A DNA stretch of 15,575 bases from CAVOBC01 sp963693635 (GTDB taxonomy: Bacteria > Pseudomonadota > Gammaproteobacteria > Pseudomonadales > Azotimanducaceae): positions 1 to 15,575 of the forward strand of contig CAVOBC010000075.1 of NCBI GenBank assembly GCA_963693635.1. Reading direction: 5' to 3'. The notes under the pieces were generated by a model, which was not told the origin of the DNA, did no database searches, and saw nothing but the letters and a program-made list of their open reading frames with translations. A program made the translations under genes and the position numbers. Below, one piece after another: positions 6,499 through 13,291 of the stretch (position 1 is its first letter; the number at the start of each line of letters is the position of its first letter).

Positions 6499-7712
6499 AC
6501 GCCTGTTCGGTCAACACGGTGCTTTCTGATGGTTCATTCAACAACGCTAATCCTGGCGGCGACGCTGTCCACACAAGACCAGCCAGCGGGCGAGTTGCGA
6601 GTTCGTTCAGAAAGGCATCGCCCGGAAGAGCAGGGCCCGGAAAGGTAGCGCTCGGAAGGGCATTTCCCGGACGGCCCAAAAAGCCATTGGCAAGCCGGCG
6701 AGGTACCCGCGGCGGCACGCGATCGACCCAGCGCGGAGTCGCGCTTATTACAATCCTCTTCATTGTCGTCGTCGCGACGGTGCTCGGTGTGACGATGGCG
6801 CGGGACCAACACCAGTCGATTCATCGGACACGCAATGCCCTCGAGCAAGGTCAGCTAAAGCAGTTTGCGCTGGGGGGCGAAGAACTGGCGCGGCAGATTC
6901 TCTACGAGGACTTCAGCGAGAATCCCAACAAGGATCATCTGGCAGAGACCTGGGCGTCTCCAGAGCTGCAATTTGAACACCCCGACGGATTGGTTGAGTT
7001 GCAGATCGAGGATCTTCAGGGGCGATTCAATCTCAACAGTCTGATGGATCTAACGACATCTCGCGGCCGGCAGCAGCAGACCCGGTTCGTGGCTCTGCTG
7101 ACGACGCTGGCGATCGACCCGGTTGTGGGAGCCCGCATCGGTGACTGGGTGGACCCGGACCAGGTCGTGCGCAGTGCCGGTGCGGAAGACTACGCGTACC
7201 TTGGGCTCGCCCAGCCGTACCGAACCGGTGGTCAGCCGATGGTCGATGTCTCGGAAATGCGTGCGGTTTTGGAGATGGATCCGGAACGCTACGCATTGTT
7301 GGAGCGAGAAGTGGCAGCGGTGGCCGACCCACGTGCAGCCTTGAATGTTAATACGGCGTCGGCCGTCGTACTGCAGGCAATGATCCCCTCGCTCACGCTG
7401 GAAATGGCCGAAGGCGTCGTCGCGATGCGTGACGAGCAGGAGGGATTTGATCAGGTGAGCGCATTCCTCGCGGCTGCCGGTTCGCCGCCCGGGTCTGCGG
7501 CGGCGTTGGTGGGCCTTGGTGTACAATCGAGCTTTTTCCGGGTGACAGTGCGCGCGACGCTTCAAGATCGTGTGGGATATCTCACCAGTGTGATTCAGCG
7601 CAGCCCCATTGACGGCTCCATGCACGTGATTTACCGGGACTTCACCAAGCGATTTCAGCCTCGCATACAAGAGGTTGATCCTGGCGATAATCCTGGTTTG
7701 ACCAATGTCTGA
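6495..7712 (+). CDS. gspK: Minor pseudopilin GspK with long N-terminal extension
   Basis: GspK caps the pseudopilus tip. The mature part (residues 82-405, 324 residues) has normal length. The prepilin-like motif is RG, then VALITILFIVVVATVLGVTMA. It has Thr rather than Glu at +5, and absence of that Glu is usual for GspK. Next come QLKQFALGGEELARQIL, DLQGRFNLNSL and RIGDWVDPDQ, all GspK hallmarks. A helix-hairpin-helix-like segment (ALNVNTASAVVLQAMIPSL) follows. The unusual part is the 81 residues before the cleavage site, where the family normally has about 6-20. It includes five-residue repeats and is basic. The GTG overlaps the gspJ stop and has a strong Shine-Dalgarno. A TTG at 6687 would give a 17-residue leader but has no ribosome binding site. 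Confidence 0.93.
   Translation: MNACSVNTVLSDGSFNNANPGGDAVHTRPASGRVASSFRKASPGRAGPGKVALGRAFPGRPKKPLASRRGTRGGTRSTQRGVALITILFIVVVATVLGVTMARDQHQSIHRTRNALEQGQLKQFALGGEELARQILYEDFSENPNKDHLAETWASPELQFEHPDGLVELQIEDLQGRFNLNSLMDLTTSRGRQQQTRFVALLTTLAIDPVVGARIGDWVDPDQVVRSAGAEDYAYLGLAQPYRTGGQPMVDVSEMRAVLEMDPERYALLEREVAAVADPRAALNVNTASAVVLQAMIPSLTLEMAEGVVAMRDEQEGFDQVSAFLAAAGSPPGSAAALVGLGVQSSFFRVTVRATLQDRVGYLTSVIQRSPIDGSMHVIYRDFTKRFQPRIQEVDPGDNPGLTNV
6618..6677 (+). repeat. Four 15-bp imperfect tandem repeats in the gspK leader
   Basis: Four consecutive 15-base units share the pattern xxxCCCGGAARGGCA. They encode SPGRA, GPGKV, ALGRA and FPGRP in the gspK frame. A fifth, more degenerate unit (SFRKA) may precede them at 6603-6617. 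The unit is a multiple of three, so changes in copy number keep the frame. The array lies wholly in the region before the predicted pseudopilin cleavage site. Confidence 0.75.
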
Positions 7713-8913
7713 CGCCATGCTTTATCTGCGACCCCGTGGCAGCAGTTTCCAATGGCTCATTCTGGATGGGGACGTGGTCAGCGTGCGGGGTGAGGGCACC
7801 GCGGACGACTTCGACGCGGCGATGGAATCACTGGCGTTCGAGGGGCCTGCACGCCTGCTGATACCCGCGGAGGACGTGCTTCTGACGTCGGCGGATGTGC
7901 CGAGCCGGCAAGCGAAGCAGATTGCGCAAGCCGTGCCGTTTGTTATCGAAGAGGCGCTCGCAGCGGACATCGATGAGTGTCACTTTGCGATCGGGGTGAG
8001 AAACCCGTCAGGTGCCATCCCGGTCGCCGTGATAGAAACGGTGAAACTTCGCTCGATGCTGGATGCACTCGGTGCGCTGGGGCTGAATGTCGTGGCGGCG
8101 CGAGTCGATGCACTCTGTTTGCCAGGTAAATTTCCGCAGTTGGTGGTTGACCCACAGCGTCTGCATTTGCGGACGGGCCTCAATGAGGGACTGGGACTCG
8201 AACGTGAACACCTGAGCACAGTTCTTGAGTTGCTTGACCGACAACAATTGGATGCCCTTACAATTCGGGTCGCTGGCGACGTCGACATTGGCATTGAGTT
8301 GGCGAGCATCAACGGTGACGGAGAGGTGACGCTTGCAGCGGACCCACTCCTTGATGATGTCTTTGAGCTGATGTGCCGCGACTTTGATGCGGCTCCGCTG
8401 GAAATGCTGCAGGGTGACTTCAAGGTCGCTGAGGTTGTCACGCAAGGTTCCGGCGGCTGGCGATCCGTCGCCATTCTTGCGGCGTGCGCCTTTTTTCTGC
8501 ATGTCTTGCTGTTGTCCGGGCAGGGCATCTACATGAGCCAGCAGGCTGCGGTCTATGAGTCGCAAGCCACCGAGCTTTACCGGACAGTGTTCCCGGCGGA
8601 CAAGAATGTGCGCGATCTGCGCAGGCGTTGGCGAAATCATCTCGGCGGCTCTGCGGGGTCTGCGGACGGCGCTTTCATCAGCGTGTTTGGTACACTGGCG
8701 GCGCAACTGCCGGGTTCGCAGTTGACCCTCAACAACGTCAATTTCAACGAGAGCCGGGGCGATCTCATTCTTCAGTTTGAGGCAGGACGCAGTGAGGAAC
8801 TCGTGTCGTTCTCGCAAACGCTCACGGGCCTTGGGCTCGATGCGGAGATCGGTACGATCACTCAGGAGGAGGACCGCGTAAGGGGCACGATCAAGGTGGG
8901 CACGGGTGGCTAG
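7705..8913 (+). CDS. gspL: Type II secretion assembly-platform protein GspL
   Basis: GspL is a bitopic inner-membrane protein. Its cytoplasmic actin-like domain holds GspE at the membrane, and its periplasmic domain pairs with GspM. The protein has 402 residues, normal length. The cytoplasmic domain (about 1-250) includes the family-typical LIPAEDVLLTSADVP and AVPFVIEEALAADIDECHFAIG. One transmembrane helix (about 254-273, SVAILAACAFFLHVLLL) is followed by a periplasmic ferredoxin-like domain to the end. The ATG overlaps the end of gspK by eight bases, consistent with translational coupling. No good Shine-Dalgarno is visible. Confidence 0.95.
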   Translation: MSDAMLYLRPRGSSFQWLILDGDVVSVRGEGTADDFDAAMESLAFEGPARLLIPAEDVLLTSADVPSRQAKQIAQAVPFVIEEALAADIDECHFAIGVRNPSGAIPVAVIETVKLRSMLDALGALGLNVVAARVDALCLPGKFPQLVVDPQRLHLRTGLNEGLGLEREHLSTVLELLDRQQLDALTIRVAGDVDIGIELASINGDGEVTLAADPLLDDVFELMCRDFDAAPLEMLQGDFKVAEVVTQGSGGWRSVAILAACAFFLHVLLLSGQGIYMSQQAAVYESQATELYRTVFPADKNVRDLRRRWRNHLGGSAGSADGAFISVFGTLAAQLPGSQLTLNNVNFNESRGDLILQFEAGRSEELVSFSQTLTGLGLDAEIGTITQEEDRVRGTIKVGTGG

Positions 8914-8948
8914 ATTGACAGAATCGTGTGCTGGCCCTGGTGCAATGC

Positions 8949-8953
8949 GAGGA
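8949..8953 (+). promoter_or_regulatory. Ribosome binding site that decides the gspM start
   Basis: GAGGA is followed by a 7-base spacer and the ATG at 8961. The same frame is open to a GTG at 8928, but that codon has no comparable site, so the ATG is preferred. Confidence 0.6.
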
Positions 8954-8960
8954 CCCATCG

Positions 8961-9461
8961 ATGGCGCTTAAGGACCTTCCGCAAGTTCGTCGGTTGATGG
9001 ACGCGTACCGTGGGCTTGAGAAACGCGAGCAATGGGCGCTCAAGGGACTCGCAGGTTTCTTCGGGCTGCTGATCCTGTACCAGATGGTGTGGTCGACCGC
9101 ATACAGCTATCGTGAGAACGCTCGGCAGTCGCGAGACCGGGCACATGATCTCATTCAGTACATGTGGGCGACGGAGGTCGATGCCCGCAAGGCAGACAAG
9201 GGTCCGGCCGGCGGACCGAGCGGCCAGTCTTTGCTGACAGAGACATCCCGGTCGGCGCAGCGATTTGGCATCAAGCCGAATCGACTCCAGCCGGAGGGTG
9301 ATGATGGCGTTTCGGTCTGGTTTGACGGGGTACCGTTCAATCAGCTCATGAGTTGGTTGGGCGACCTTGAGAAACGGGGAACGGCGGCAGTGCGGCAGAT
9401 TTCCATTGATCGTCAGGAACTCTCAGGGCGGGTCAACGCACGGATTGTGCTTAAGGGTTGA
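8961..9461 (+). CDS. gspM: Type II secretion assembly-platform protein GspM
   Basis: GspM is a small bitopic inner-membrane protein that pairs with GspL in the assembly platform. From the ATG at 8961 it has 166 residues, normal for the family. A short cytoplasmic N-terminus (MALKDLPQVRRLMDAYRGLEKREQ) precedes a single membrane helix at about residues 29-47 (ALKGLAGFFGLLILYQMVW). The periplasmic part is a ferredoxin-like domain containing LTETSRSAQRFGI and VPFNQLMSWLGDLEKRG, both typical of GspM. It follows gspL by 47 bases and is the last gene of the operon. A TGATG overlap at its stop leads only into a four-codon frame, so no gspN follows. The convergent dnaE2 ends 76 bases downstream, and no clear terminator is visible between them. 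Confidence 0.92.
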   Translation: MALKDLPQVRRLMDAYRGLEKREQWALKGLAGFFGLLILYQMVWSTAYSYRENARQSRDRAHDLIQYMWATEVDARKADKGPAGGPSGQSLLTETSRSAQRFGIKPNRLQPEGDDGVSVWFDGVPFNQLMSWLGDLEKRGTAAVRQISIDRQELSGRVNARIVLKG

Positions 9462-9537
9462 TGGACAAGAATTAAGTAAAGCGGGCAGGTGGTCAGGTCA
9501 GGTACCCCGGTTTCTTGCGATGCAGAGCGACCATTGA

Positions 9538-12500
9538 TCAGTGGAAATCCCGCGACTTGAGCGCGAAGTGCGACAGGTACTGACTCAGGTCTTCCACATG
9601 CCCGGCAATGATGTGAATCACGGATGCCTGGCGCTCCAACACCCCCTTTATCTTGAGCAAACGTCCCTGGACGACCGCTGCTCGATAGCGCTCAAGTACC
9701 CTTGGCCAGATGATGACATTGATGTTGTTCGTCTCATCTTCGAGGGTCAGGAAGATGACGCCAGACGCAGATCCCGGACGCTGCCGTCCGGTCACAATGC
9801 CTGAAATCTGCACAAAGCGGCCATGATTCAGGTCTTTCAGTTCTGCACCGGTCCGACATTGCGTGAATGGACCGCCATTTTCCCGAAGCACGGCCATGGG
9901 ATGGCGTCCCAGGGTCAGGCCGAGTGAAGTATAGTCGGCGCGCAGATCATCGGTCTCAAGCGGTTGCGGAAAATCGACCGGTTCCTCTACCCGTCGATCT
10001 TTCGGCCGATCTCCCGATAGATTGGTGGAAGATGATTGATTGAGGTACGCATTAGCATCCCTGGATGCGTCCGCGACCCGCTCGAGTGGGGTATCGGGCA
10101 GAATGCCGCGCGCTTCCCAGTGGGTCTTGTAACGGTCTCCTGACAGCGCCTTGAAGGCGCCGCCTTCAGTCAGGCGGGCAAGGTCGCCCCGGTCCAGCCG
10201 TGCTCGTCTTGCGATGTCGGTCAGGCTGCGGATTGGCTGTTGCTCGCGAGCAGCGAGGATGCGATGGGCAGTCTCTTCCTTAAGCCCCTTTATTCGTTGA
10301 AAACCCAGTCGAATAGCGGGTTGGTGACGGGCCACTTCGCTCAGGATGTAGTCGCTTCTGTGGTCGCCAATGTACGTTGGGCTTTCGAGTGTTGATTCCC
10401 AGGTGCTGTGGTGGATATCGACCGGGCGCACTTCGATATCGTGTCGCCTGGCGTCCTGTACCAACTGCGACGGTGAGTAAAAGCCCATCGGCTGGCTGTT
10501 CAACAAACCGCAGTAAAAGGCCGCAGGTTCATGCCGCTTCAGCCATGCCGAGATATAGACCAGCAAGGCAAAGCTTGCGGCGTGGGATTCTGGAAAGCCG
10601 TAGTCACCAAAGCCCTTGATCTGCTCGAAAATCCGTTCTGCAAAGTCCCGGTCGTGCCCCCGCTCAAGCATGCCTTCTATCAGTTTGACACGAAAGGGCT
10701 CAAGCCCGCCTTTGCGCTTCCAGGCGGCCATAGCGCGCCGCAACTGATCGGCTTCGCCGCCAGTAAAGCCGGCAGCAACCATCGCGAGTTTGATGACCTG
10801 CTCCTGGAAGATGGGGACACCGAGTGTGCGTTCCAGGACCGCTTTCACGGCATCATTGGTGTAGGTAACCGCTTCTTCGCCATTGCGGCGTTTGAGGTAG
10901 GGATGCACCATGTTGCCTTGAATGGGACCGGGGCGAACGATGGCAACTTCAATGACGAGATCGTAAAAGTTCTTTGGTTTCAGGCGAGGCAGCATGGATA
11001 TCTGGGCACGGGATTCCACCTGAAAGACACCCACGCTGTCACCGCGCTGCAGCATCTGATAGGTCAGTGGATCTTCAGGCGGTATGCTCGCAAGGCTGAG
11101 ATTGGTGCTGCGGTATTCATTGCTCAGGTCCAGTGTTTTACGAATGGCGGTCAGCATGCCAAGGGCAAGCACGTCGACTTTGAGAAGGCCGAGTGCTTCG
11201 ATGTCATATTTGTCCCATTGAATGATCGTGCGGTCGTCCATCGCCGCGTTCTCGACCGGAACCAGATGGGATAACGGGCCGCTTGAGATGATGAATCCGC
11301 CGACATGCTGTGACAGATGTCGCGGAAACCCAAGCAGCTGATTAACCAGAGACATAAACTGATTAATGATAGGACTGCCTGGGTTGATCCCGGCGTCTTC
11401 AAAGCGTTCCAGCAACTCTTCCCGACGATCCCACCAGGACAGGGATTTGGCGAGATGGTCGACCAGTTGTTGATCGAGACCTAATGCCTTGCCAACATCA
11501 CGAACCGCGCTTTTGGGACGGTAGGTGATGACAGTGGCAGCAATTGCCGCGCGCTCCCGGCCGTACTTTTTGTAAATGTACTGGATGACCTCCTCGCGCC
11601 GTTCGTGCTCGAAGTCGACATCAATGTCGGGGGCTTCATCCCGTTCTTTGGAGATGAAACGCTCAAACAGCACGCTGATTCTGGCAGGGTCAACCTCGGT
11701 GATTCCAAGGCAGTAGCAAACCGCACTGTTTGCGGCTGAGCCGCGTCCCTGGCAGAGAATTCCCTGACTACGGGCAAACTGGACGACATCAAAGACCGTA
11801 AGAAAGTAGAACTCGTACTGCAGTTCGGCAATGAGTTGCAGTTCCTTCTCAATGGTTTCCCGCACACTGCGTTTCAATCCCATCGGCCATCGACTTTTTG
11901 CGCCTTGCTCGACGAGTTGCCGGAGGTATTCGGTCGGACTGAGATGCGGCGGTACCAGTTCCTGCGGGTACTCATACCGGAGTTCTGACAGGTCGAACTG
12001 GCAGCGATCGGCGATGCGGACACTCTCTTCAAGTAACGCCGGCGGATATAGTTGCTCAAGGACATTAAGGGGCCTTAAGTACTTCTCGCGGTTGGCGGCC
12101 AGCAAACGACCGGCAAGGCGCACGGACTGCCCCATGCGCACGGCGGAGATAACATCCTGCAGTGGTTTGCGATCGCGGGTATGCATATGCACATCCCCGC
12201 AGGCGGTCAGTGGCAGCGACAATTCTGCGGACAGGCTGATGCCGTGTTCATAGCGCTCGAGTTCCTGGCCGTCTGGAAAAATCTCAAGGCCAATCCACAG
12301 GCGATCAGCGAAGTGCTGACAGAGTTCCTGCGCGTATTCGGTGTGGTGGCTTTCGGCTTTGCCCGGTATCCAAAGGGCGAGCACCCGATCCAGACCGAAT
12401 CTGAGATCCTTGAGTCCCAGACGATACTCGCCCTTGGGGCTGCGTCTGCGCGCGAGTGTAATCAGATGGCAGATTTGCCCGTATGCAATACGGTCCGGCG

Positions 12501-12753
12501 CAAGAAGGACGAGCCTGAGATCCTCGTCAAGCAGGAATTCGCTGCCAACGATCAGCTTGATGTGAGATTCACGTGCAGCAAGCCAGGCTTTTACGGCACC
12601 CGCCATTGAGCACTCATCGGTGATCGCGACAGCGGAGTAACCGAGCGCCGCTGCCTGAGTGACAAGTTCTTCGGGATGAGATGCGCCGCGCAGAAAGGAA
12701 TAATTACTGATGCAGTGCAGTTCGGCATAGGTATCGCGCAGACCGGGAGGCAT
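9538..12753 (-). CDS. dnaE2: Error-prone DNA polymerase III alpha subunit DnaE2
   Basis: DnaE2 (ImuC) is a C-family polymerase that copies damaged DNA in SOS mutagenesis, usually with ImuA and ImuB. The protein has 1071 residues, normal for the family. It opens YAELHCISNYSFLRGASHPEELV, the N-terminal PHP domain signature of DnaE2. The palm carries PDIDVDF (375-381) with metal-binding D378 and D380. The third aspartate, D527, lies in GLLKVDVLALGML; this is the spacing of the E. coli DnaE triad. A fingers/helix-hairpin-helix region (SLTDIARRARLDRGDLARL) follows, then an OB fold near the C-terminus (FVQISGIVTGRQRPG...IWPRVLERYR). The ATG at 12753 is the only good start, because the frame is closed upstream by a stop inside the tandem repeats. 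It has no clear Shine-Dalgarno. imuA and imuB are not adjacent. Confidence 0.97.
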   Translation of the reverse strand: MPPGLRDTYAELHCISNYSFLRGASHPEELVTQAAALGYSAVAITDECSMAGAVKAWLAARESHIKLIVGSEFLLDEDLRLVLLAPDRIAYGQICHLITLARRRSPKGEYRLGLKDLRFGLDRVLALWIPGKAESHHTEYAQELCQHFADRLWIGLEIFPDGQELERYEHGISLSAELSLPLTACGDVHMHTRDRKPLQDVISAVRMGQSVRLAGRLLAANREKYLRPLNVLEQLYPPALLEESVRIADRCQFDLSELRYEYPQELVPPHLSPTEYLRQLVEQGAKSRWPMGLKRSVRETIEKELQLIAELQYEFYFLTVFDVVQFARSQGILCQGRGSAANSAVCYCLGITEVDPARISVLFERFISKERDEAPDIDVDFEHERREEVIQYIYKKYGRERAAIAATVITYRPKSAVRDVGKALGLDQQLVDHLAKSLSWWDRREELLERFEDAGINPGSPIINQFMSLVNQLLGFPRHLSQHVGGFIISSGPLSHLVPVENAAMDDRTIIQWDKYDIEALGLLKVDVLALGMLTAIRKTLDLSNEYRSTNLSLASIPPEDPLTYQMLQRGDSVGVFQVESRAQISMLPRLKPKNFYDLVIEVAIVRPGPIQGNMVHPYLKRRNGEEAVTYTNDAVKAVLERTLGVPIFQEQVIKLAMVAAGFTGGEADQLRRAMAAWKRKGGLEPFRVKLIEGMLERGHDRDFAERIFEQIKGFGDYGFPESHAASFALLVYISAWLKRHEPAAFYCGLLNSQPMGFYSPSQLVQDARRHDIEVRPVDIHHSTWESTLESPTYIGDHRSDYILSEVARHQPAIRLGFQRIKGLKEETAHRILAAREQQPIRSLTDIARRARLDRGDLARLTEGGAFKALSGDRYKTHWEARGILPDTPLERVADASRDANAYLNQSSSTNLSGDRPKDRRVEEPVDFPQPLETDDLRADYTSLGLTLGRHPMAVLRENGGPFTQCRTGAELKDLNHGRFVQISGIVTGRQRPGSASGVIFLTLEDETNNINVIIWPRVLERYRAAVVQGRLLKIKGVLERQASVIHIIAGHVEDLSQYLSHFALKSRDFH

Positions 12754-12770
12754 GATTGTCGTCTGTAGTT

Positions 12771-12813
12771 GGTGAATTTTCTGGGGTGAGTGTTTCCGGG
12801 GTGAATGTTCTGG
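12771..12813 (-). repeat. Three degenerate 14-15-bp repeats in the dnaE2 leader
   Basis: On the plus strand three adjacent units begin GGTGA: GGTGAATTTTCTGG (12771-12784), GGTGAGTGTTTCCGG (12785-12799) and GGTGAATGTTCTGG (12800-12813). They lie just upstream of the dnaE2 start and abut the perfect repeat array at 12813. They differ by a few bases and one length change. Confidence 0.55.
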
Positions 12814-12860
12814 GTATCCATCAACAGGTATCCATCAACAGGTATCCATCAACAGGTATC
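12813..12860 (-). repeat. 3.4 perfect copies of a 14-bp repeat in the dnaE2 leader
   Basis: GGTATCCATCAACA (plus strand) occurs three times without mismatch at 12813-12826, 12827-12840 and 12841-12854, followed by a partial GGTATC (12855-12860). In the dnaE2 transcript (minus strand) each full unit supplies an ATG, and two of these ATGs read ATG GAT ACC TGT TGA. The stop of one mini-frame overlaps the start of the next (TGATG). The perfect identity suggests recent or unstable expansion. Confidence 0.9.
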
Positions 12861-12904
12861 TGGTGAACGAGCAGTGAACTGAGGACTTGAAGTCAATTTT
12901 TAAA

Positions 12905-12924
12905 TACTGTTTATAAATACATAT
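12905..12924. promoter_or_regulatory. Second, partial LexA box
   Basis: On the plus strand TACTG (12905-12909) is followed by ten AT-only bases and CATAT instead of CAGTA. One half-site is perfect and the other is degenerate. It directly adjoins the strong box, with centres 19 bases apart, and covers the predicted dnaE2 transcription start. It may allow a second LexA dimer to bind, but the degenerate half makes this uncertain. Confidence 0.4.
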
Positions 12925-12943
12925 ACTGATCATATATACAGTA
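12924..12943. promoter_or_regulatory. LexA (SOS) box controlling dnaE2
   Basis: The site has the full gammaproteobacterial LexA form TACTG-N10-CAGTA. Read on the minus strand the core is CTGTATATATGATCAG, which matches 13 of 16 positions of the E. coli consensus. It overlaps the -10 element and part of the spacer of the dnaE2 promoter, so LexA binding would block RNA polymerase. This predicts DNA-damage induction of dnaE2. Confidence 0.88.
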
Positions 12944-12957
12944 TTTTTATCTGGCAA
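12929..12957 (-). promoter_or_regulatory. Sigma70 promoter of dnaE2
   Basis: On the minus strand TTGCCA (12957-12952) is followed after 17 bases by TATGAT (12934-12929). Each hexamer matches consensus at five of six positions. The predicted start of transcription is near 12922, giving a leader of about 170 bases that contains the tandem repeats. The LexA box overlaps the -10 element. Confidence 0.75.
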
Positions 12958-13291
12958 TCGGTCTATTCCCTTCGAATCCATGCCTGTCACTTTTTGAGGC
13001 AGGTCGGGGGCTGCAGACAACTCAGAAAGGCAAGGGCCGAGGTCCAGGCTGGTCCCGTTTCCATGCGATCCGGGTTGGTAGCGCAGGGGTTCAGGTGGGT
13101 CCTGTGTTGTCCACGCCGCCCCGCAGTCAGATCGGTCAGAAGAGCCCCAGCCGACCGGGTGGCATGTCCCGAACACCGAAACGTGGCGGCATCCAGCCCT
13201 GCCCCTCGAGCCTGTGCGCGCAAACGAGGTGTTACCATGCGCCGTGACCAGATCGCTGGAATGAACCATGATCGACAGGAGTTTTTTGCCC
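12958..13291. other. Intergenic region upstream of the monooxygenase gene
   Basis: About 330 bases lie between the dnaE2 promoter and the start of the luciferase-like gene. I see no convincing gene, RNA or strong promoter here. The GC content rises sharply after the AT-rich LexA region. Open frames on both strands cross the regulatory sites or lack family features and are treated as chance. The only feature I can support is the AGGAG at 13277-13281. Confidence 0.5.
13277..13281 (+). promoter_or_regulatory. Ribosome binding site for the monooxygenase gene
   Basis: AGGAG lies 10 bases before the ATG at 13292. An in-frame ATG at 13268 lies upstream of this site and has no comparable one, so it is the less likely start. 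Confidence 0.5.

Noticed and set aside
6529..6648. 39-codon plus-strand frame inside the gspK extension
   Set aside because: No ribosome binding site, no strong codon bias and no recognisable feature. The gspK frame is better supported here.
9461..9475. Possible remnant of gspN after gspM (TGATG overlap)
   Set aside because: The frame has only four codons (MDKN) before a stop, and the 76 bases before dnaE2 show no GspN-like sequence.
10531..11274. Plus-strand open frame of 247 codons inside dnaE2
   Set aside because: It is fully antisense to the conserved polymerase core of DnaE2, with no recognisable motif and no ribosome binding site.
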